A stretch of 21,467 nucleotides of DNA, taken from positions 1-21,467 of the forward strand of contig JACQUC010000261.1 of assembly GCA_016210495.1 (NCBI GenBank), in the 5' to 3' direction. The DNA is from Chloroflexota bacterium (GTDB taxonomy: Bacteria; Chloroflexota; FW602-bin22; JACPRP01). This document shows, piece by piece, positions 5,478 through 13,862 of this stretch. Position 1 is the first letter of the stretch. Each line of letters begins with the position of its first letter. The position numbers and the translations under genes are program-made. The notes beneath the pieces are model-generated. The model was given only the letters and a program-made list of their open reading frames with translations. It searched no databases and was not told where the DNA came from.

Positions 5478-8257
5478 GGTCTGGCCTGCCCAAGGAAAGG
5501 CGTTTCTTCGTTCCCGAGGTCGTCCAGACCTCCGAGACGGACTGCGGCCCGGCTTCCCTCAAGGCTATGCTGGAGGGCCACGGGATCTCAGCCAGCTACG
5601 GGCGTTTGCGCGAGGCCTGCCAGACGGAGGTAGACGGCACCTCTATCGACACGATCGAGGAGGTGGCGCAGCAACTGGGCCTGGAGGCCGAGCAGGTCAT
5701 GCTGCCGGCCGACCACCTTCTCCTCGACCAAGCCAAGGCCCTGCCCGCTATCGTGGTAACCCGCCAGCCCAACGGTCTCACCCATTTCGTTGTGGTCTGG
5801 CGCCGCCACGGCAACTGGGTGCAATTGATGGACCCGGGCAGCGGCCGGCGATGGACGACCACCAGGCGCTTTCTCGACTCGCTCTTCGTACACAGATTTC
5901 CCGTTCCGGCCAGCGGCTGGCGGGAGTGGGCCGGGTCCGACGGGTTTCTCGACCCGCTGCGCCAGCGATTGCTGGCCCTGGGGCTGCAGGAAGGCGACGC
6001 CGGCCGGCTCATCGGCAGCGCCCTGGAAGACCCGGGCTGGCACAGGCTGGCTGCCCTCGACGCCGCGACCCGCCTGGTAAGCTCGATCGTCGATGCCGGC
6101 GGCATCGAGCCAGGCCGCGAGGCTCTCGGCGTCGTCGAGCGCTTCTTCCGGCGAGAATGTGACGCGCAGCAGGAATCGGGCATCGTGCCGCTGCCCTTCT
6201 GGTCGGTAGAGCCGCTGCCGGCGGACCCGGAGGACGAGGAGCAGATGCTGGCGCTCAAAGGGGCCGTGCTGGTCCGGGTTTCCGGACGGGGGAGAGGGGC
6301 CGGCGATCTGGGGACAATGGACGGGGCACAAGGCGCCGAGCCCCGATCCCCGGTCAGCCCCGCCCTGGCGGCGGTTCTCGGGGAGCCGCCCGACCGACCG
6401 GAGCTAGCTGTGCTGCGTGCCCTGAGGCAGGATGGGCTGCTGACCCCAGCCGTGCTGCTGGCGGCTCTCGGCGCGGCGACCTTTGGCACCCTGGCTCAGG
6501 CCCTCTTGCTGCAAGGGTTGTTGCAGGTCGGCCAGAGCCTCGGCCTCGCCGACCACCGCTTCGTCATCCTCGCGGCCCTGCTGTTGCTGGTATCTCTGCT
6601 CTTCCTCGTCGAGCTGCCGATAGCTATGACCGTATTTCGCATCGGAAGACGGCTTGAAACGCGCCTTCGCGTCGTCTTCCTGAGCAAGGTACCCCGGCTG
6701 AGCGACCGCTACTTTCACAGCCGTCTTACCTCGGACATGACCATGCGGGCCTATATGCTGCGCAACCTGCACGGGCTGCCGGCCTTGGGCGCAGGGATCA
6801 TCCGCCTCATCTTTCAGATAGTCCTGACCATGGCCGGCCTGGCCTGGTTCACGCGGGACGCCGCGATCACGGCGGTCATCGCTACCGGCGCTTTCGTCGC
6901 CCTCTCCTTCGTCGCCAATCCGCTGATCCAGGAGCGAGATCTGCGGGTCGTCACCCATTCCAGCGCGCTTAGCCGCTTCTACCTGGACGCCTTGCTGGGC
7001 CTGATCCCGCTGCGGACCCACGGCGCCGAGCGGTCCTTCCGCCGCGAGCACGAGGGACTCCTCGTGGGTTGGGTGCGAGCCACCTTCGATCAGGCCCGCG
7101 TCGGCCTGATCCTGCAGGCCGTCGGCGCCGTGGTCTACGCCGGATTTGCCGTCTGGCTGGTGGCGGGATTCATCAGTCGTGGCGGGGAGCCGAGCAGCTT
7201 GCTGCTCCTGCTCTACTGGACGCTCAGCCTGCCCACGCTGGGACAGTCGCTGATGCTGTCCGTCCAACAGTATCCCGCCGTGCGCAACCTCGTTCTGCGG
7301 ATGCTGGAGCCCCTCGGCGCTCCCGACGAGTCCGAAGAGGCGGGGGCGGTTCCGGTTCAGGATGAAGCGAGCGGATCCGACGCCGGAGCGAACCCCGCAT
7401 CGCCCGCGCGCGAGCGCTTCCTCGCCACGGCCTACGACGGCGCCTCTCCGGCCGGCGCCGCCATCGAGATGCTAGGGCTCACGGTGGTGGCCGGCGGCCA
7501 CGAGATACTGAAGGGGGTCGACCTCTCCGTCGAGGCGGGGTCCCATCTGGCCATCGTCGGCAGGTCGGGGGCGGGCAAATCGACCCTGGTTGGCCTGTTG
7601 CTCGGCTGGCACCGTCCGGCCGGCGGCGTCCTGCTCGTCGACGGAGAGCCTCTGGTCGGGCCGGCCCTGCGGAACCTGCGCCGCCAGACCGCCTGGGTGG
7701 ACCCGGCCGTCCAGCTCTGGAATCGAACTCTCATGGAGAACCTCGTCTACGGCAGCCAGAATGGCGATGGCGCGGCCACGGGCGAGGCCATCGAATACGC
7801 CGACCTCCTCGACATCCTCGAGAGGCTGCCGGAGGGCCTGCAGACCGTCCTCGGCGAGGGCGGCGGCCTGGTGTCCGGCGGGGAAGGGCAGAGAGTGCGC
7901 CTCGGGCGGGCGATGAATCGCGCTGGGGCGCGCCTGGTGATCCTCGACGAGCCGTTTCGGGGCCTCGATCGAGACAGGCGACGGCTGCTGCTGGAGCGGG
8001 CTCGCGCCTACTGGCGGGAGGCGACCCTGCTCTGCGTCACCCACGACGTGGCCGAGACGCAGGGTTTCGAGCGGGTGCTGGTGATCGAAGACGGCCTCAT
8101 CGCCGAAGATGGCAACCCCTCCGCCCTGGCCTCCGACCCGGCTTCCCGCTATCGCTCACTCCTCGACGCCGAAGCGGAGGTGCGGAGCGGTCTCTGGCAA
8201 GGGGCGCAGTGGCGGCGCCTCTGGGTCGAGAACGGCCGGCTGGAAGAGAGGAATTGA
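5474..8257 (+). CDS. C39-peptidase-containing ABC exporter (NHLM/bacteriocin type)
   Basis: The protein is 927 residues from ATG 5474, which overlaps the adaptor stop; the open frame extends upstream only inside that gene. The N-terminal C39 peptidase has QTSETDCGPASL with Cys24, THFVVVW with His104 and MDPGSG with Asp120, a catalytic triad with family spacing. A long linker (about 140-305) leads to a transmembrane domain (about 310-600). The nucleotide-binding domain has Walker A GRSGAGKST near 696, signature VSGGEGQ near 800, Walker B LVILDEP near 821 and the switch CVTHD. Such proteins cut leader peptides after a Gly-Gly-like site on the cytosolic side and export the core. The small peptides at 13281-16665 are the obvious candidate substrates. 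Confidence 0.93.
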   Translation: MRSGLPKERRFFVPEVVQTSETDCGPASLKAMLEGHGISASYGRLREACQTEVDGTSIDTIEEVAQQLGLEAEQVMLPADHLLLDQAKALPAIVVTRQPNGLTHFVVVWRRHGNWVQLMDPGSGRRWTTTRRFLDSLFVHRFPVPASGWREWAGSDGFLDPLRQRLLALGLQEGDAGRLIGSALEDPGWHRLAALDAATRLVSSIVDAGGIEPGREALGVVERFFRRECDAQQESGIVPLPFWSVEPLPADPEDEEQMLALKGAVLVRVSGRGRGAGDLGTMDGAQGAEPRSPVSPALAAVLGEPPDRPELAVLRALRQDGLLTPAVLLAALGAATFGTLAQALLLQGLLQVGQSLGLADHRFVILAALLLLVSLLFLVELPIAMTVFRIGRRLETRLRVVFLSKVPRLSDRYFHSRLTSDMTMRAYMLRNLHGLPALGAGIIRLIFQIVLTMAGLAWFTRDAAITAVIATGAFVALSFVANPLIQERDLRVVTHSSALSRFYLDALLGLIPLRTHGAERSFRREHEGLLVGWVRATFDQARVGLILQAVGAVVYAGFAVWLVAGFISRGGEPSSLLLLLYWTLSLPTLGQSLMLSVQQYPAVRNLVLRMLEPLGAPDESEEAGAVPVQDEASGSDAGANPASPARERFLATAYDGASPAGAAIEMLGLTVVAGGHEILKGVDLSVEAGSHLAIVGRSGAGKSTLVGLLLGWHRPAGGVLLVDGEPLVGPALRNLRRQTAWVDPAVQLWNRTLMENLVYGSQNGDGAATGEAIEYADLLDILERLPEGLQTVLGEGGGLVSGGEGQRVRLGRAMNRAGARLVILDEPFRGLDRDRRRLLLERARAYWREATLLCVTHDVAETQGFERVLVIEDGLIAEDGNPSALASDPASRYRSLLDAEAEVRSGLWQGAQWRRLWVENGRLEERN

Positions 8258-8263
8258 CGGGAC

Positions 8264-10459
8264 ATGGAGAAGCGACCGCTATCCGACGGCGTCGATCTGG
8301 GCGACCTGGCCTGGCCGAGTTCGCGGCTGGGCGAGGCCGTCGAGCTGCTGGGGAGGAAAGCCGGGCTGCTTTCCGGGTCGGCCGTGGCCCCCGGCGACTC
8401 CGGACCTCCCGAACCGGCCGAGGATGAAGCGCTCGACCGGTGGGTCGATGGCCTCGCCGCCGGATTGGGGATCGAGGCCGAGCCGGTGCGATCCACCTTT
8501 GCCGACGTCGACCGGATGGTGCGGGGGGCTGGCCCCGCCCTCTTGCGCCTGCCCGAGAGCTATGACGTAGATGGACCTCGTTTCCTTGCCCTCCTCTCCG
8601 GCGGCTGGTCCTTCGGCGGAAAGACGACCCTGATTGGATCGGACGGGAAGACGCGCCGGGTGCGGGCGCAGTTGGTGTGCGACGCGCTCTGCAAAGACAT
8701 CGTTTCGCCCTGGCTGGCCCCCCTCGACGCCTTGCTGGCCGAGGCCGGCGTGGCCGAGGACCGGCGGGACCGGGCCAGACAGGCCATCGTCCGTGAGCAA
8801 GTCGCCGCCCAGGTCGTGGGAGGAGGCTGGCTTCTCCGCCTCTCGCCCGGCGCCAGCGTGTGGCGCCAGACGGTGGGCGAGGGGCTGTGGCGACCCGTGG
8901 CGATGCTCCTCGCGGCTACGGTGTGCTCTCAGTTGCTGCTGATGCTCTCCTGGTGGCTCGTCGGCCGGGGCGCGCTGGCCGGCCGGTTCGAGACCATCTG
9001 GATCGCCGCGTGGGGCCTGGTGATCTTCACCTCGATCCCCGTGCAGATTCTGGCCTCGACCTGCCAGGCGAAGCTGGCCATCGGCGGGGCGAGCATCGTC
9101 AAGCAGCGCCTGCTCTACGGCGCGCTGAGGCTGGCGCCGGACTCCGTGCGCCATCTGGGCCTGGGCCAGTTCATCGCCCGGATCAACCAGTCCGAGGTCT
9201 TCGAAAGCATGGGATTGGGCACCGGGCTGACGAGCATCGTCTCGGCGGTGCAGTTGATCAGCGCCTCCGCGCTTCTAGCGATGGGCATCGGGGGCTGGCC
9301 CCACGCCGCTCTGCTGCTGCTCTGGACGGCCCTCGTGGCCATCGTCGGCTTCGGCTACTACCGGAGCAGCGAGGCGCTTCAGGACTTCTACAACACGATG
9401 AGCAACAGCCTGGTAGAGCGAATGGTAGGCCATCGCACCCGCCTGGCCCAGGAAGACCATAGACGCTGGCACGCGGAGGAGGACCAGGAGCTCGACCACT
9501 ACCTGCGCCTGTCCCGCGAGGCCGATCGGGCCGGCGTGATCCTGGCCGCCGTTCCCTCGTCCTGGCTGGTGGCCGGACTGGGGGGAATCGCCTACGCCAT
9601 GCTGGCCGGCGGTCCTGTCGGCAGGGACTCGCTGCCGTGGCTGGCCATCAGCGTCGGCGGCGTCCTGCTGGCCTGGCAGTCCCTCGGGACCGTGGTCGCG
9701 GGGGTAGGGGGACTGATCGCCGCGCTGCTATCCTGGAAACAGGTCGCCCCTCTCTTCCAGCCGGCGGGGGCCCCGGAGAACGGGCATTTCTCCGCCGGCG
9801 CGAATATCGCCCTGGGAAGCGAACGGCCCTCGCGAGCAGGCGGCGACAAGCCGTTGCAGGTGGCCCGAGACCTCTGCTACCGCTACGGAGGGCGTGGCCG
9901 GGCCGTCCTCCGGGAATGCCGGCTGCAGATCCGCGAGGGCGACCGCCTGCTCCTCGAGGGGCCATCGGGCGGCGGTAAGTCGACGCTAGCCGCCGTGCTG
10001 GCGGGCTTGCGCGACCCGGAATCGGGGCTGCTGCTGCTCTGGGGCTACGACCGGCACAGCCTGGGCCAGCGAGTCTGGCGGCAGCGGGTGGCCATGGCGC
10101 CCCAGTTCCACGAGAACCACATCTTCACCGGCACCTTGGCCTTCAACCTGGTCATGGGCCGCCGCTGGCCCGCCACCGACGAGGACCTGGCCGAGGCCGA
10201 GGGCGTGTGCCGGGAGCTTGGTCTGGGTGAGTTGATCGAACGCATGCCCTCGGAGATGCAGCAGATCGTGGGGGAGAGCGGCTGGCAGCTCTCGCACGGG
10301 GAGCGCAGCCGCATCTTCATCGCCCGCGCCCTGCTGCACGGGGCTGACCTGGTCATCTTCGACGAGAGCTTCGGCTCCCTCGATCCGGAGAACCTGCTGC
10401 GCGCCCTCCGCTGCGCCATCGAGCGCTCTCGCACCCTCCTGGTCATCGCCCATCCCTGA
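8264..10459 (+). CDS. Second ABC permease/ATPase of the peptide exporter
   Basis: The protein is 731 residues and starts six bases after the peptidase-ABC gene, with AGAGAGG upstream. A soluble N-terminal region (about 1-205) is followed by a transmembrane domain (about 208-500) and an ATPase with Walker A GPSGGGKST near 566, signature LSHGER near 676 and Walker B LVIFDES near 695. In NHLM-type clusters two fused ABC proteins sit side by side, only one with a C39 domain, and probably form a heterodimer; this pair fits. The protein stops directly after the switch histidine (LVIAHP), so the usual last 30-40 residues are missing. Other frames after the stop do not restore an ATPase-like tail. 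The Walker B glutamate is present. Confidence 0.9.
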   Translation: MEKRPLSDGVDLGDLAWPSSRLGEAVELLGRKAGLLSGSAVAPGDSGPPEPAEDEALDRWVDGLAAGLGIEAEPVRSTFADVDRMVRGAGPALLRLPESYDVDGPRFLALLSGGWSFGGKTTLIGSDGKTRRVRAQLVCDALCKDIVSPWLAPLDALLAEAGVAEDRRDRARQAIVREQVAAQVVGGGWLLRLSPGASVWRQTVGEGLWRPVAMLLAATVCSQLLLMLSWWLVGRGALAGRFETIWIAAWGLVIFTSIPVQILASTCQAKLAIGGASIVKQRLLYGALRLAPDSVRHLGLGQFIARINQSEVFESMGLGTGLTSIVSAVQLISASALLAMGIGGWPHAALLLLWTALVAIVGFGYYRSSEALQDFYNTMSNSLVERMVGHRTRLAQEDHRRWHAEEDQELDHYLRLSREADRAGVILAAVPSSWLVAGLGGIAYAMLAGGPVGRDSLPWLAISVGGVLLAWQSLGTVVAGVGGLIAALLSWKQVAPLFQPAGAPENGHFSAGANIALGSERPSRAGGDKPLQVARDLCYRYGGRGRAVLRECRLQIREGDRLLLEGPSGGGKSTLAAVLAGLRDPESGLLLLWGYDRHSLGQRVWRQRVAMAPQFHENHIFTGTLAFNLVMGRRWPATDEDLAEAEGVCRELGLGELIERMPSEMQQIVGESGWQLSHGERSRIFIARALLHGADLVIFDESFGSLDPENLLRALRCAIERSRTLLVIAHP

Positions 10460-10647
10460 TGTCGGCGACCGGCGGCCGCGCCAGGTGGGTCCGTCAGGCT
10501 GGAGGGGACTCGGTCCATGCACACATTCGCCTCGGTCAAGCAAGAATCGGTTTGCACTGCCTTTAGCAATCAATGGATTGCTTGGTGCAAGTCCTTCCAG
10601 TTCATCCTCATAGTCGGCTAAGGAAAAGTGCGCGCCGGAAACTGGTA
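10460..10647. other. Convergent intergenic region with nested inverted repeat
   Basis: These 188 bp separate the convergent exporter and carboxypeptidase genes. They hold a nested hairpin: outer arms TTGCAC (10552-10557) and GTGCAA (10585-10590), inner arms AGCAATC (10565-10571) and GATTGCT (10576-10582). There is no T run on either side, so a classic terminator cannot be claimed, although a bidirectional stop is plausible at this position. I see no gene here. Confidence 0.55.
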
Positions 10648-12573
10648 CTAATATTTCTGATAGATGGCCTCGAAGATGCTGCCGTGCTTCTTCATCACGG
10701 CCGTCCAGTCTTCCATACTGGTCACGCCTATGTTGTTCAGGTACACGACGACGATGAGCCCGCGGCCGCTGGAGGTGGTCAGGTAGCCAGCCAGGCCCCT
10801 CGATAAGATCAGAATCCTCATCCCTGCCTCGTCAATGATTCCGTGCGTACCTGTCTTGGCGAGCAGCTTTCCGCTAATGGGGCTATCGGGCTCGACGAGA
10901 TGGGCCAGCGTGCCGTCAACCCCCATTATTGGCAGCGCGTCGCGGTAGACCTGGAAGTCGTCCCGCGTCGACATATAGTGCAGAAGCTGGACAACGGCCT
11001 GAGGGGAGATGAAGTTGGCGCCTGTAGCGCCCTGGCCGTCCCTGAGCACCACCCCGGCCAAGTCCACGCCGGCCCTCTGCAGGAACGCGTACTCGGTCCG
11101 GAGTCCGTCTACCATCGTTTTCCCGCCGCTTTGAACTGCCATCAGATAGAGGAGGGTATCTGCACCCTGGTTATGACTTACCTTGAGTATCAGCTTGGCG
11201 TACTCGGAAAAAGGCAGCGACACGAGCTGCGCCACTCGCTGTGAACTCGCATAGTCGCCGGGGTCGGGAAGGCTCTTCGAGGGATTCGCGCCCAGCTCCA
11301 AGGCGTCTACCTCGACTCCAGCACGCTGAAGCGCCTCGATGAAAAGGGTGCGGGCAAAGGAGGCGGGATCTTGCACCGTGTAGGTGCGGACCACGTTCGC
11401 CGCCCCGGTGGGCACCTGTCCGCTTACCACGATCTTGCCCGGGCTGGGGGACAGGACAGCAATATTGGTCTCCACATCCTGGCTGGCAGTGGTTACCTCG
11501 TTGATCACAGTGTAAGCTGCCGTTTGCGGCCTCCAATCGATCTGCGCCGGGCTGCCGGGCTCGGTCGCGGTTATCGACAGGTCGATTCGATTGTCGTTAA
11601 TCACAATCGGGGTGATGAGGTAGTCCTCGTGCGGATCCACGGACCTGCCTGGTCCGAACAGCCTGGCGTCGATGACGACGTCGCCTTCGATCGCTCGTAT
11701 CCCGCTCTTGCGCACCTGCTGGGCGAGATCGTCCAAACCGGCGAGTGGATCTGCAGGGGTAAGCACCCCTATCCCCAGGCCGTTGGCGTCAGTGTGGTCA
11801 TAGTCGGTGTATTCGAGATGCTGTCCGTCCGGGTCCCTTCGCCCCCCCAACGCAAGGTCGCCGCTGGCCACGAGAATCAGGTCTCCCACTAGCTGGCCGT
11901 TGGCATCTATCTGACCGCGTTTGTAAACAGGGGTCCGAAAGCGGTGGTCTGCCCCCAGAATATCTATGGCGGCGGCCACGGTGAAGAGCTTGGTCGTCGA
12001 GGCCGGGTCGAACATGAGGGCAGGGTTCAGCGATTCGTAGACCTCCTGGCCTGTCTCCAGGTCTACAGCCAGCAGGCCCCATGTCGTATGCGCAAACTCC
12101 GGCGATTCCACGATCTGCCGGATCTCGGGCGATAGAGCTATCCCTCCACCAGCCACAGGGCCGGCGGAAGCCGAGCCGGTCGAGCTGCCCCAGTAGTCTA
12201 CCGAAACGTCGATGGCTTCGGCCGAGCCCTCGAACCTATACTGGTAGCCGACGAAGGTCTCGCCGGCGCTGACCCCACCGGGGTTTACCCATCTCACAGT
12301 CTGCCCGTCAAAGAGGTACTGCGGTGGCGAAGCGGACAGCAATCTACCACCTGGCGGTATGGTAGCTCGAATCTCGAAGCTCACAGCGGCGCCGGTATTG
12401 TTAGTGACCGAAATGCTCGCCACGCCGGCGCTGCCTTCGTGGGACACGCTGGCGCTGACCGCCACTGGCGCCGGCGCGGCTGTGGCCGACGAGGGCGCGC
12501 CTATAGCAAGCAGCAAGAGCGCCGCGATACCTACCAGCCTGAACGCCGCACGTAGGCTGACGGGGAAATACAT
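10648..12573 (-). CDS. dacB: D-alanyl-D-alanine carboxypeptidase/endopeptidase, PBP4 (S13) family
   Basis: The protein is 641 residues from ATG 12573, which follows GGGAGGAGAG; an ATG seven codons earlier has a worse site. A signal peptide (about 1-32, ending SSATAA) is followed by an Ig-like/DUF11-type domain (about 34-130) that standard PBP4 lacks. The S13 catalytic domain then shows the three penicillin-binding motifs: STTK (Ser192, Lys195), SHN (Ser466) and KTG (Lys573). The wide gap between the first two motifs is the known S13 feature, housing extra domains. The enzyme trims or cuts peptidoglycan crosslinks outside the membrane. It lies downstream of the GYD gene and its operator-bearing promoter C, so it may be expressed with the export system. 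Family is certain; the gene symbol is by family. Confidence 0.93.
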   Translation of the reverse strand: MYFPVSLRAAFRLVGIAALLLLAIGAPSSATAAPAPVAVSASVSHEGSAGVASISVTNNTGAAVSFEIRATIPPGGRLLSASPPQYLFDGQTVRWVNPGGVSAGETFVGYQYRFEGSAEAIDVSVDYWGSSTGSASAGPVAGGGIALSPEIRQIVESPEFAHTTWGLLAVDLETGQEVYESLNPALMFDPASTTKLFTVAAAIDILGADHRFRTPVYKRGQIDANGQLVGDLILVASGDLALGGRRDPDGQHLEYTDYDHTDANGLGIGVLTPADPLAGLDDLAQQVRKSGIRAIEGDVVIDARLFGPGRSVDPHEDYLITPIVINDNRIDLSITATEPGSPAQIDWRPQTAAYTVINEVTTASQDVETNIAVLSPSPGKIVVSGQVPTGAANVVRTYTVQDPASFARTLFIEALQRAGVEVDALELGANPSKSLPDPGDYASSQRVAQLVSLPFSEYAKLILKVSHNQGADTLLYLMAVQSGGKTMVDGLRTEYAFLQRAGVDLAGVVLRDGQGATGANFISPQAVVQLLHYMSTRDDFQVYRDALPIMGVDGTLAHLVEPDSPISGKLLAKTGTHGIIDEAGMRILILSRGLAGYLTTSSGRGLIVVVYLNNIGVTSMEDWTAVMKKHGSIFEAIYQKY

Positions 12574-12679
12574 AGTCTCTCCTCCCAGATGCATTGTTAC
12601 GAGACTGCTAGCGTCCCGAGTTGGAAAAGCTCACCGTCCAGCCTGCCTGCCGAACGGAGCGGGATTGGTGCAATGAGCG

Positions 12680-12988
12680 TCAGCCCCCGGCATCCTTCGG
12701 CAACCCGCTCGCAATCTGCACGAACTCGTCCTCGCTGAAGGCCCGCATCGTCTGCGACGTGGAGTTCTCGCGCCTCGCCACCGCCAGCGCGAAGGCCGCC
12801 ATGGTCTGATCGTCAGGCGCGTCGAATACAGCGGCGAGATCGTACTCACCCATCGTAACCCAGATTCCTACAGATCGAATCCCCATCTGGTCGGCTGTCG
12901 CCCTATTCTGCTTGATCCGATCTGGAGCCTCTGTGACCGCGCGAACGCCCTGTTGCGTCCACTTCAAGAGCATGATGTAGGTTGCCAT
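12680..12988 (-). CDS. GYD-domain protein
   Basis: The protein is 102 residues from ATG 12988, preceded by GGGGGGAAA. An upstream in-frame ATG at 13120 lies before the predicted transcription start (about 13073), so it cannot be used from promoter C. The sequence starts ATYIMLLKWTQQG and contains ITVGEYD-like GIWVTMGEYDLAAVFDAPDD, then AFALAVARRENSTSQTMRAFS, which is the alpha/beta ferredoxin-like GYD fold. The biochemical role of this family is not established. About 106 bp separate it from dacB; with no clear promoter in that gap the two probably share a transcript. Confidence 0.88.
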   Translation of the reverse strand: MATYIMLLKWTQQGVRAVTEAPDRIKQNRATADQMGIRSVGIWVTMGEYDLAAVFDAPDDQTMAAFALAVARRENSTSQTMRAFSEDEFVQIASGLPKDAGG

Positions 12989-13079
12989 GGCTTTCCCCCC
13001 TATTTTGTTTGCTTCCTGCTTAGCGCGTTTTCGCGAGTCCTTCCAGAAAAAGGACCGAGCGGCGATGGCCAGCAGAACC

Positions 13080-13122
13080 AGGATACGCCAGCATACCCGG
13101 CATTGCAAGGGTGCCAGCACCC
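13080..13122 (-). promoter_or_regulatory. Promoter C with palindromic operator, GYD-dacB transcript
   Basis: On the minus strand GGGTGCTGGCACCC (13109-13122, one mismatch from the perfect palindrome) abuts -35 TTGCAA (13103-13108). A 17-bp spacer and -10 TATCCT (13080-13085) follow. Both boxes are weaker than in promoters A and B, so this copy may depend more on an activator. A hairpin with arms GTCCTT and AAGGAC occupies the leader at about 13037-13055. Confidence 0.78.
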
Positions 13123-13163
13123 AATTGTTGGCTATCAGAGCTCAATGCCCATCCGTGATATCG

Positions 13164-13203
13164 GGAACCAGGCGGTCGCGCTATGAAGCGACACATCGGT
13201 TCC
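13164..13203. other. Nested inverted repeat downstream of the peptide array
   Basis: Outer arms GGAACC (13164-13169) and GGTTCC (13198-13203) enclose inner arms GTCGC (13175-13179) and GCGAC (13188-13192). It lies about 80 bp after the last peptide gene and upstream of promoter C, where transcription of the array would be expected to end. No T run follows, so this is a candidate structure rather than a firm terminator. Apart from this hairpin and promoter C, the 12989-13280 gap holds nothing I recognise. Confidence 0.45.
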
Positions 13204-13280
13204 TTGCCGAAATTGGGCCTGGCACGACCGAAGGCACCAGGAGTCCCCTGGTCACCCGGACAGGCACTCGTGGCCGTGAC

Positions 13281-13439
13281 TCACGCAGACTCGCTGGGCG
13301 AGTTTTCCATGCACTTCTGCATGCACAGATTGAAGGCGCCCATATCCCTGCTATTCTTACAGGCGACTTGGGAGCACCCTATGAGACGCGCTAGAATCCG
13401 TTGATCCCCGCCCGCCTTGAGATTCGTCTCTACCTTCAT
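13281..13439 (-). CDS. Small secreted-peptide precursor 'a' (MKVETNLKAGG leader)
   Basis: This 52-residue peptide starts at ATG 13439 with GGAGGAG placed correctly upstream. It opens MKVETNLKAGG, the array leader, here with a true Gly-Gly. The remainder contains four cysteines in two pairs: CSQVAC, then eleven residues, then CMQKC, a CX4C-X11-CX3C layout close to peptides b and f. The tail NSPSESA is polar. It is the last gene of the array. The conserved hairpin element lies upstream at 13456-13482. No known family is recognised. It is interpreted as a candidate substrate of the C39 exporter because of the leader, size and shared operator; this is inference. Confidence 0.8.
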   Translation of the reverse strand: MKVETNLKAGGDQRILARLIGCSQVACKNSRDMGAFNLCMQKCMENSPSESA

Positions 13440-13455
13440 CACGCTCCTCCTTTCT

Positions 13456-13482
13456 CCCCGGGATCTCACCCCGGGGGTGATA
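13456..13482 (-). promoter_or_regulatory. Conserved pre-SD hairpin of peptide a
   Basis: On the minus strand TATCACC is followed by a stem CCCCGGG / CCCGGGG around loop GTGAGAT, ending directly before the ribosome-binding site. This is one of five matching elements in the array. Confidence 0.6.
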
Positions 13483-13502
13483 GTGAGTTCCCCTCGGCTT
13501 TG

Positions 13503-13588
13503 CTCAGCACCCGGACCTGCACCGCCTCGCGCATTCTTGGGCGTGCCCGAACTCTGCCAACTGCCCGGTCAGCACCATCAGAGGTCGC
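13503..13588. repeat. Cassette 3'-flank repeat, copy 3 (diverged)
   Basis: This stretch contains GCATTCTTGGGCGTGCCC and then CTGCCAACTGCCCGGT, matching the repeats at 16177-16282 and 16454-16558 with several differences. It sits after peptide b and before the 5' element of peptide a. Confidence 0.7.
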
Positions 13589-13726
13589 CTAGGGGATCAA
13601 ACCCCAGCGGGACTCGAGGAGGCAAGTATCCTTGCAACGGGCGCGTCGTATGTTTGAAGTGATACTGTCACAGTCCTTGAGGCACTGCCTCCAATCCCCC
13701 GCCTTGAGATCGGTCTTTACCTTCAT
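13589..13726 (-). CDS. Small secreted-peptide precursor 'b' (CX3C-X11-CX3C)
   Basis: This 45-residue peptide starts at ATG 13726 behind AGAAAGGAGG. The leader MKVKTDLKAG is followed by a core with CLKDC, eleven residues, then CKDTC. The same CX3C-X11-CX3C spacing is found in peptide f although the residues between differ. Two CX3C pairs on helices are the pattern of alpha-hairpinin-like helical hairpins, with C1-C4 and C2-C3 bridges; that structure is inferred. The upstream hairpin element (13743-13769) carries compensating base changes relative to the others. The gene follows the 262-residue membrane protein. Confidence 0.82.
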   Translation of the reverse strand: MKVKTDLKAGDWRQCLKDCDSITSNIRRARCKDTCLLESRWGLIP

Positions 13727-13742
13727 CACTTTCCTCCTTTCT

Positions 13743-13769
13743 GCCCAGGACTTCGCCCTGAGGGTGATA
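13743..13769 (-). promoter_or_regulatory. Conserved pre-SD hairpin of peptide b (covarying)
   Basis: TATCACC precedes stem CTCAGG / CCTGGG with loop GCGAAGT. Compared with the other copies a C-G pair has become A-T while pairing is kept, which supports a folded RNA. Confidence 0.6.
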
Positions 13770-13862
13770 GTCGAGGGCGCCGTGGCGCGACGGTCCGGGT
13801 GGTCGGCTGTGGCCAACTCAAGGGCGCGCGGCGAGGGCTATCGCACGCGCCCGATTGGCGTT

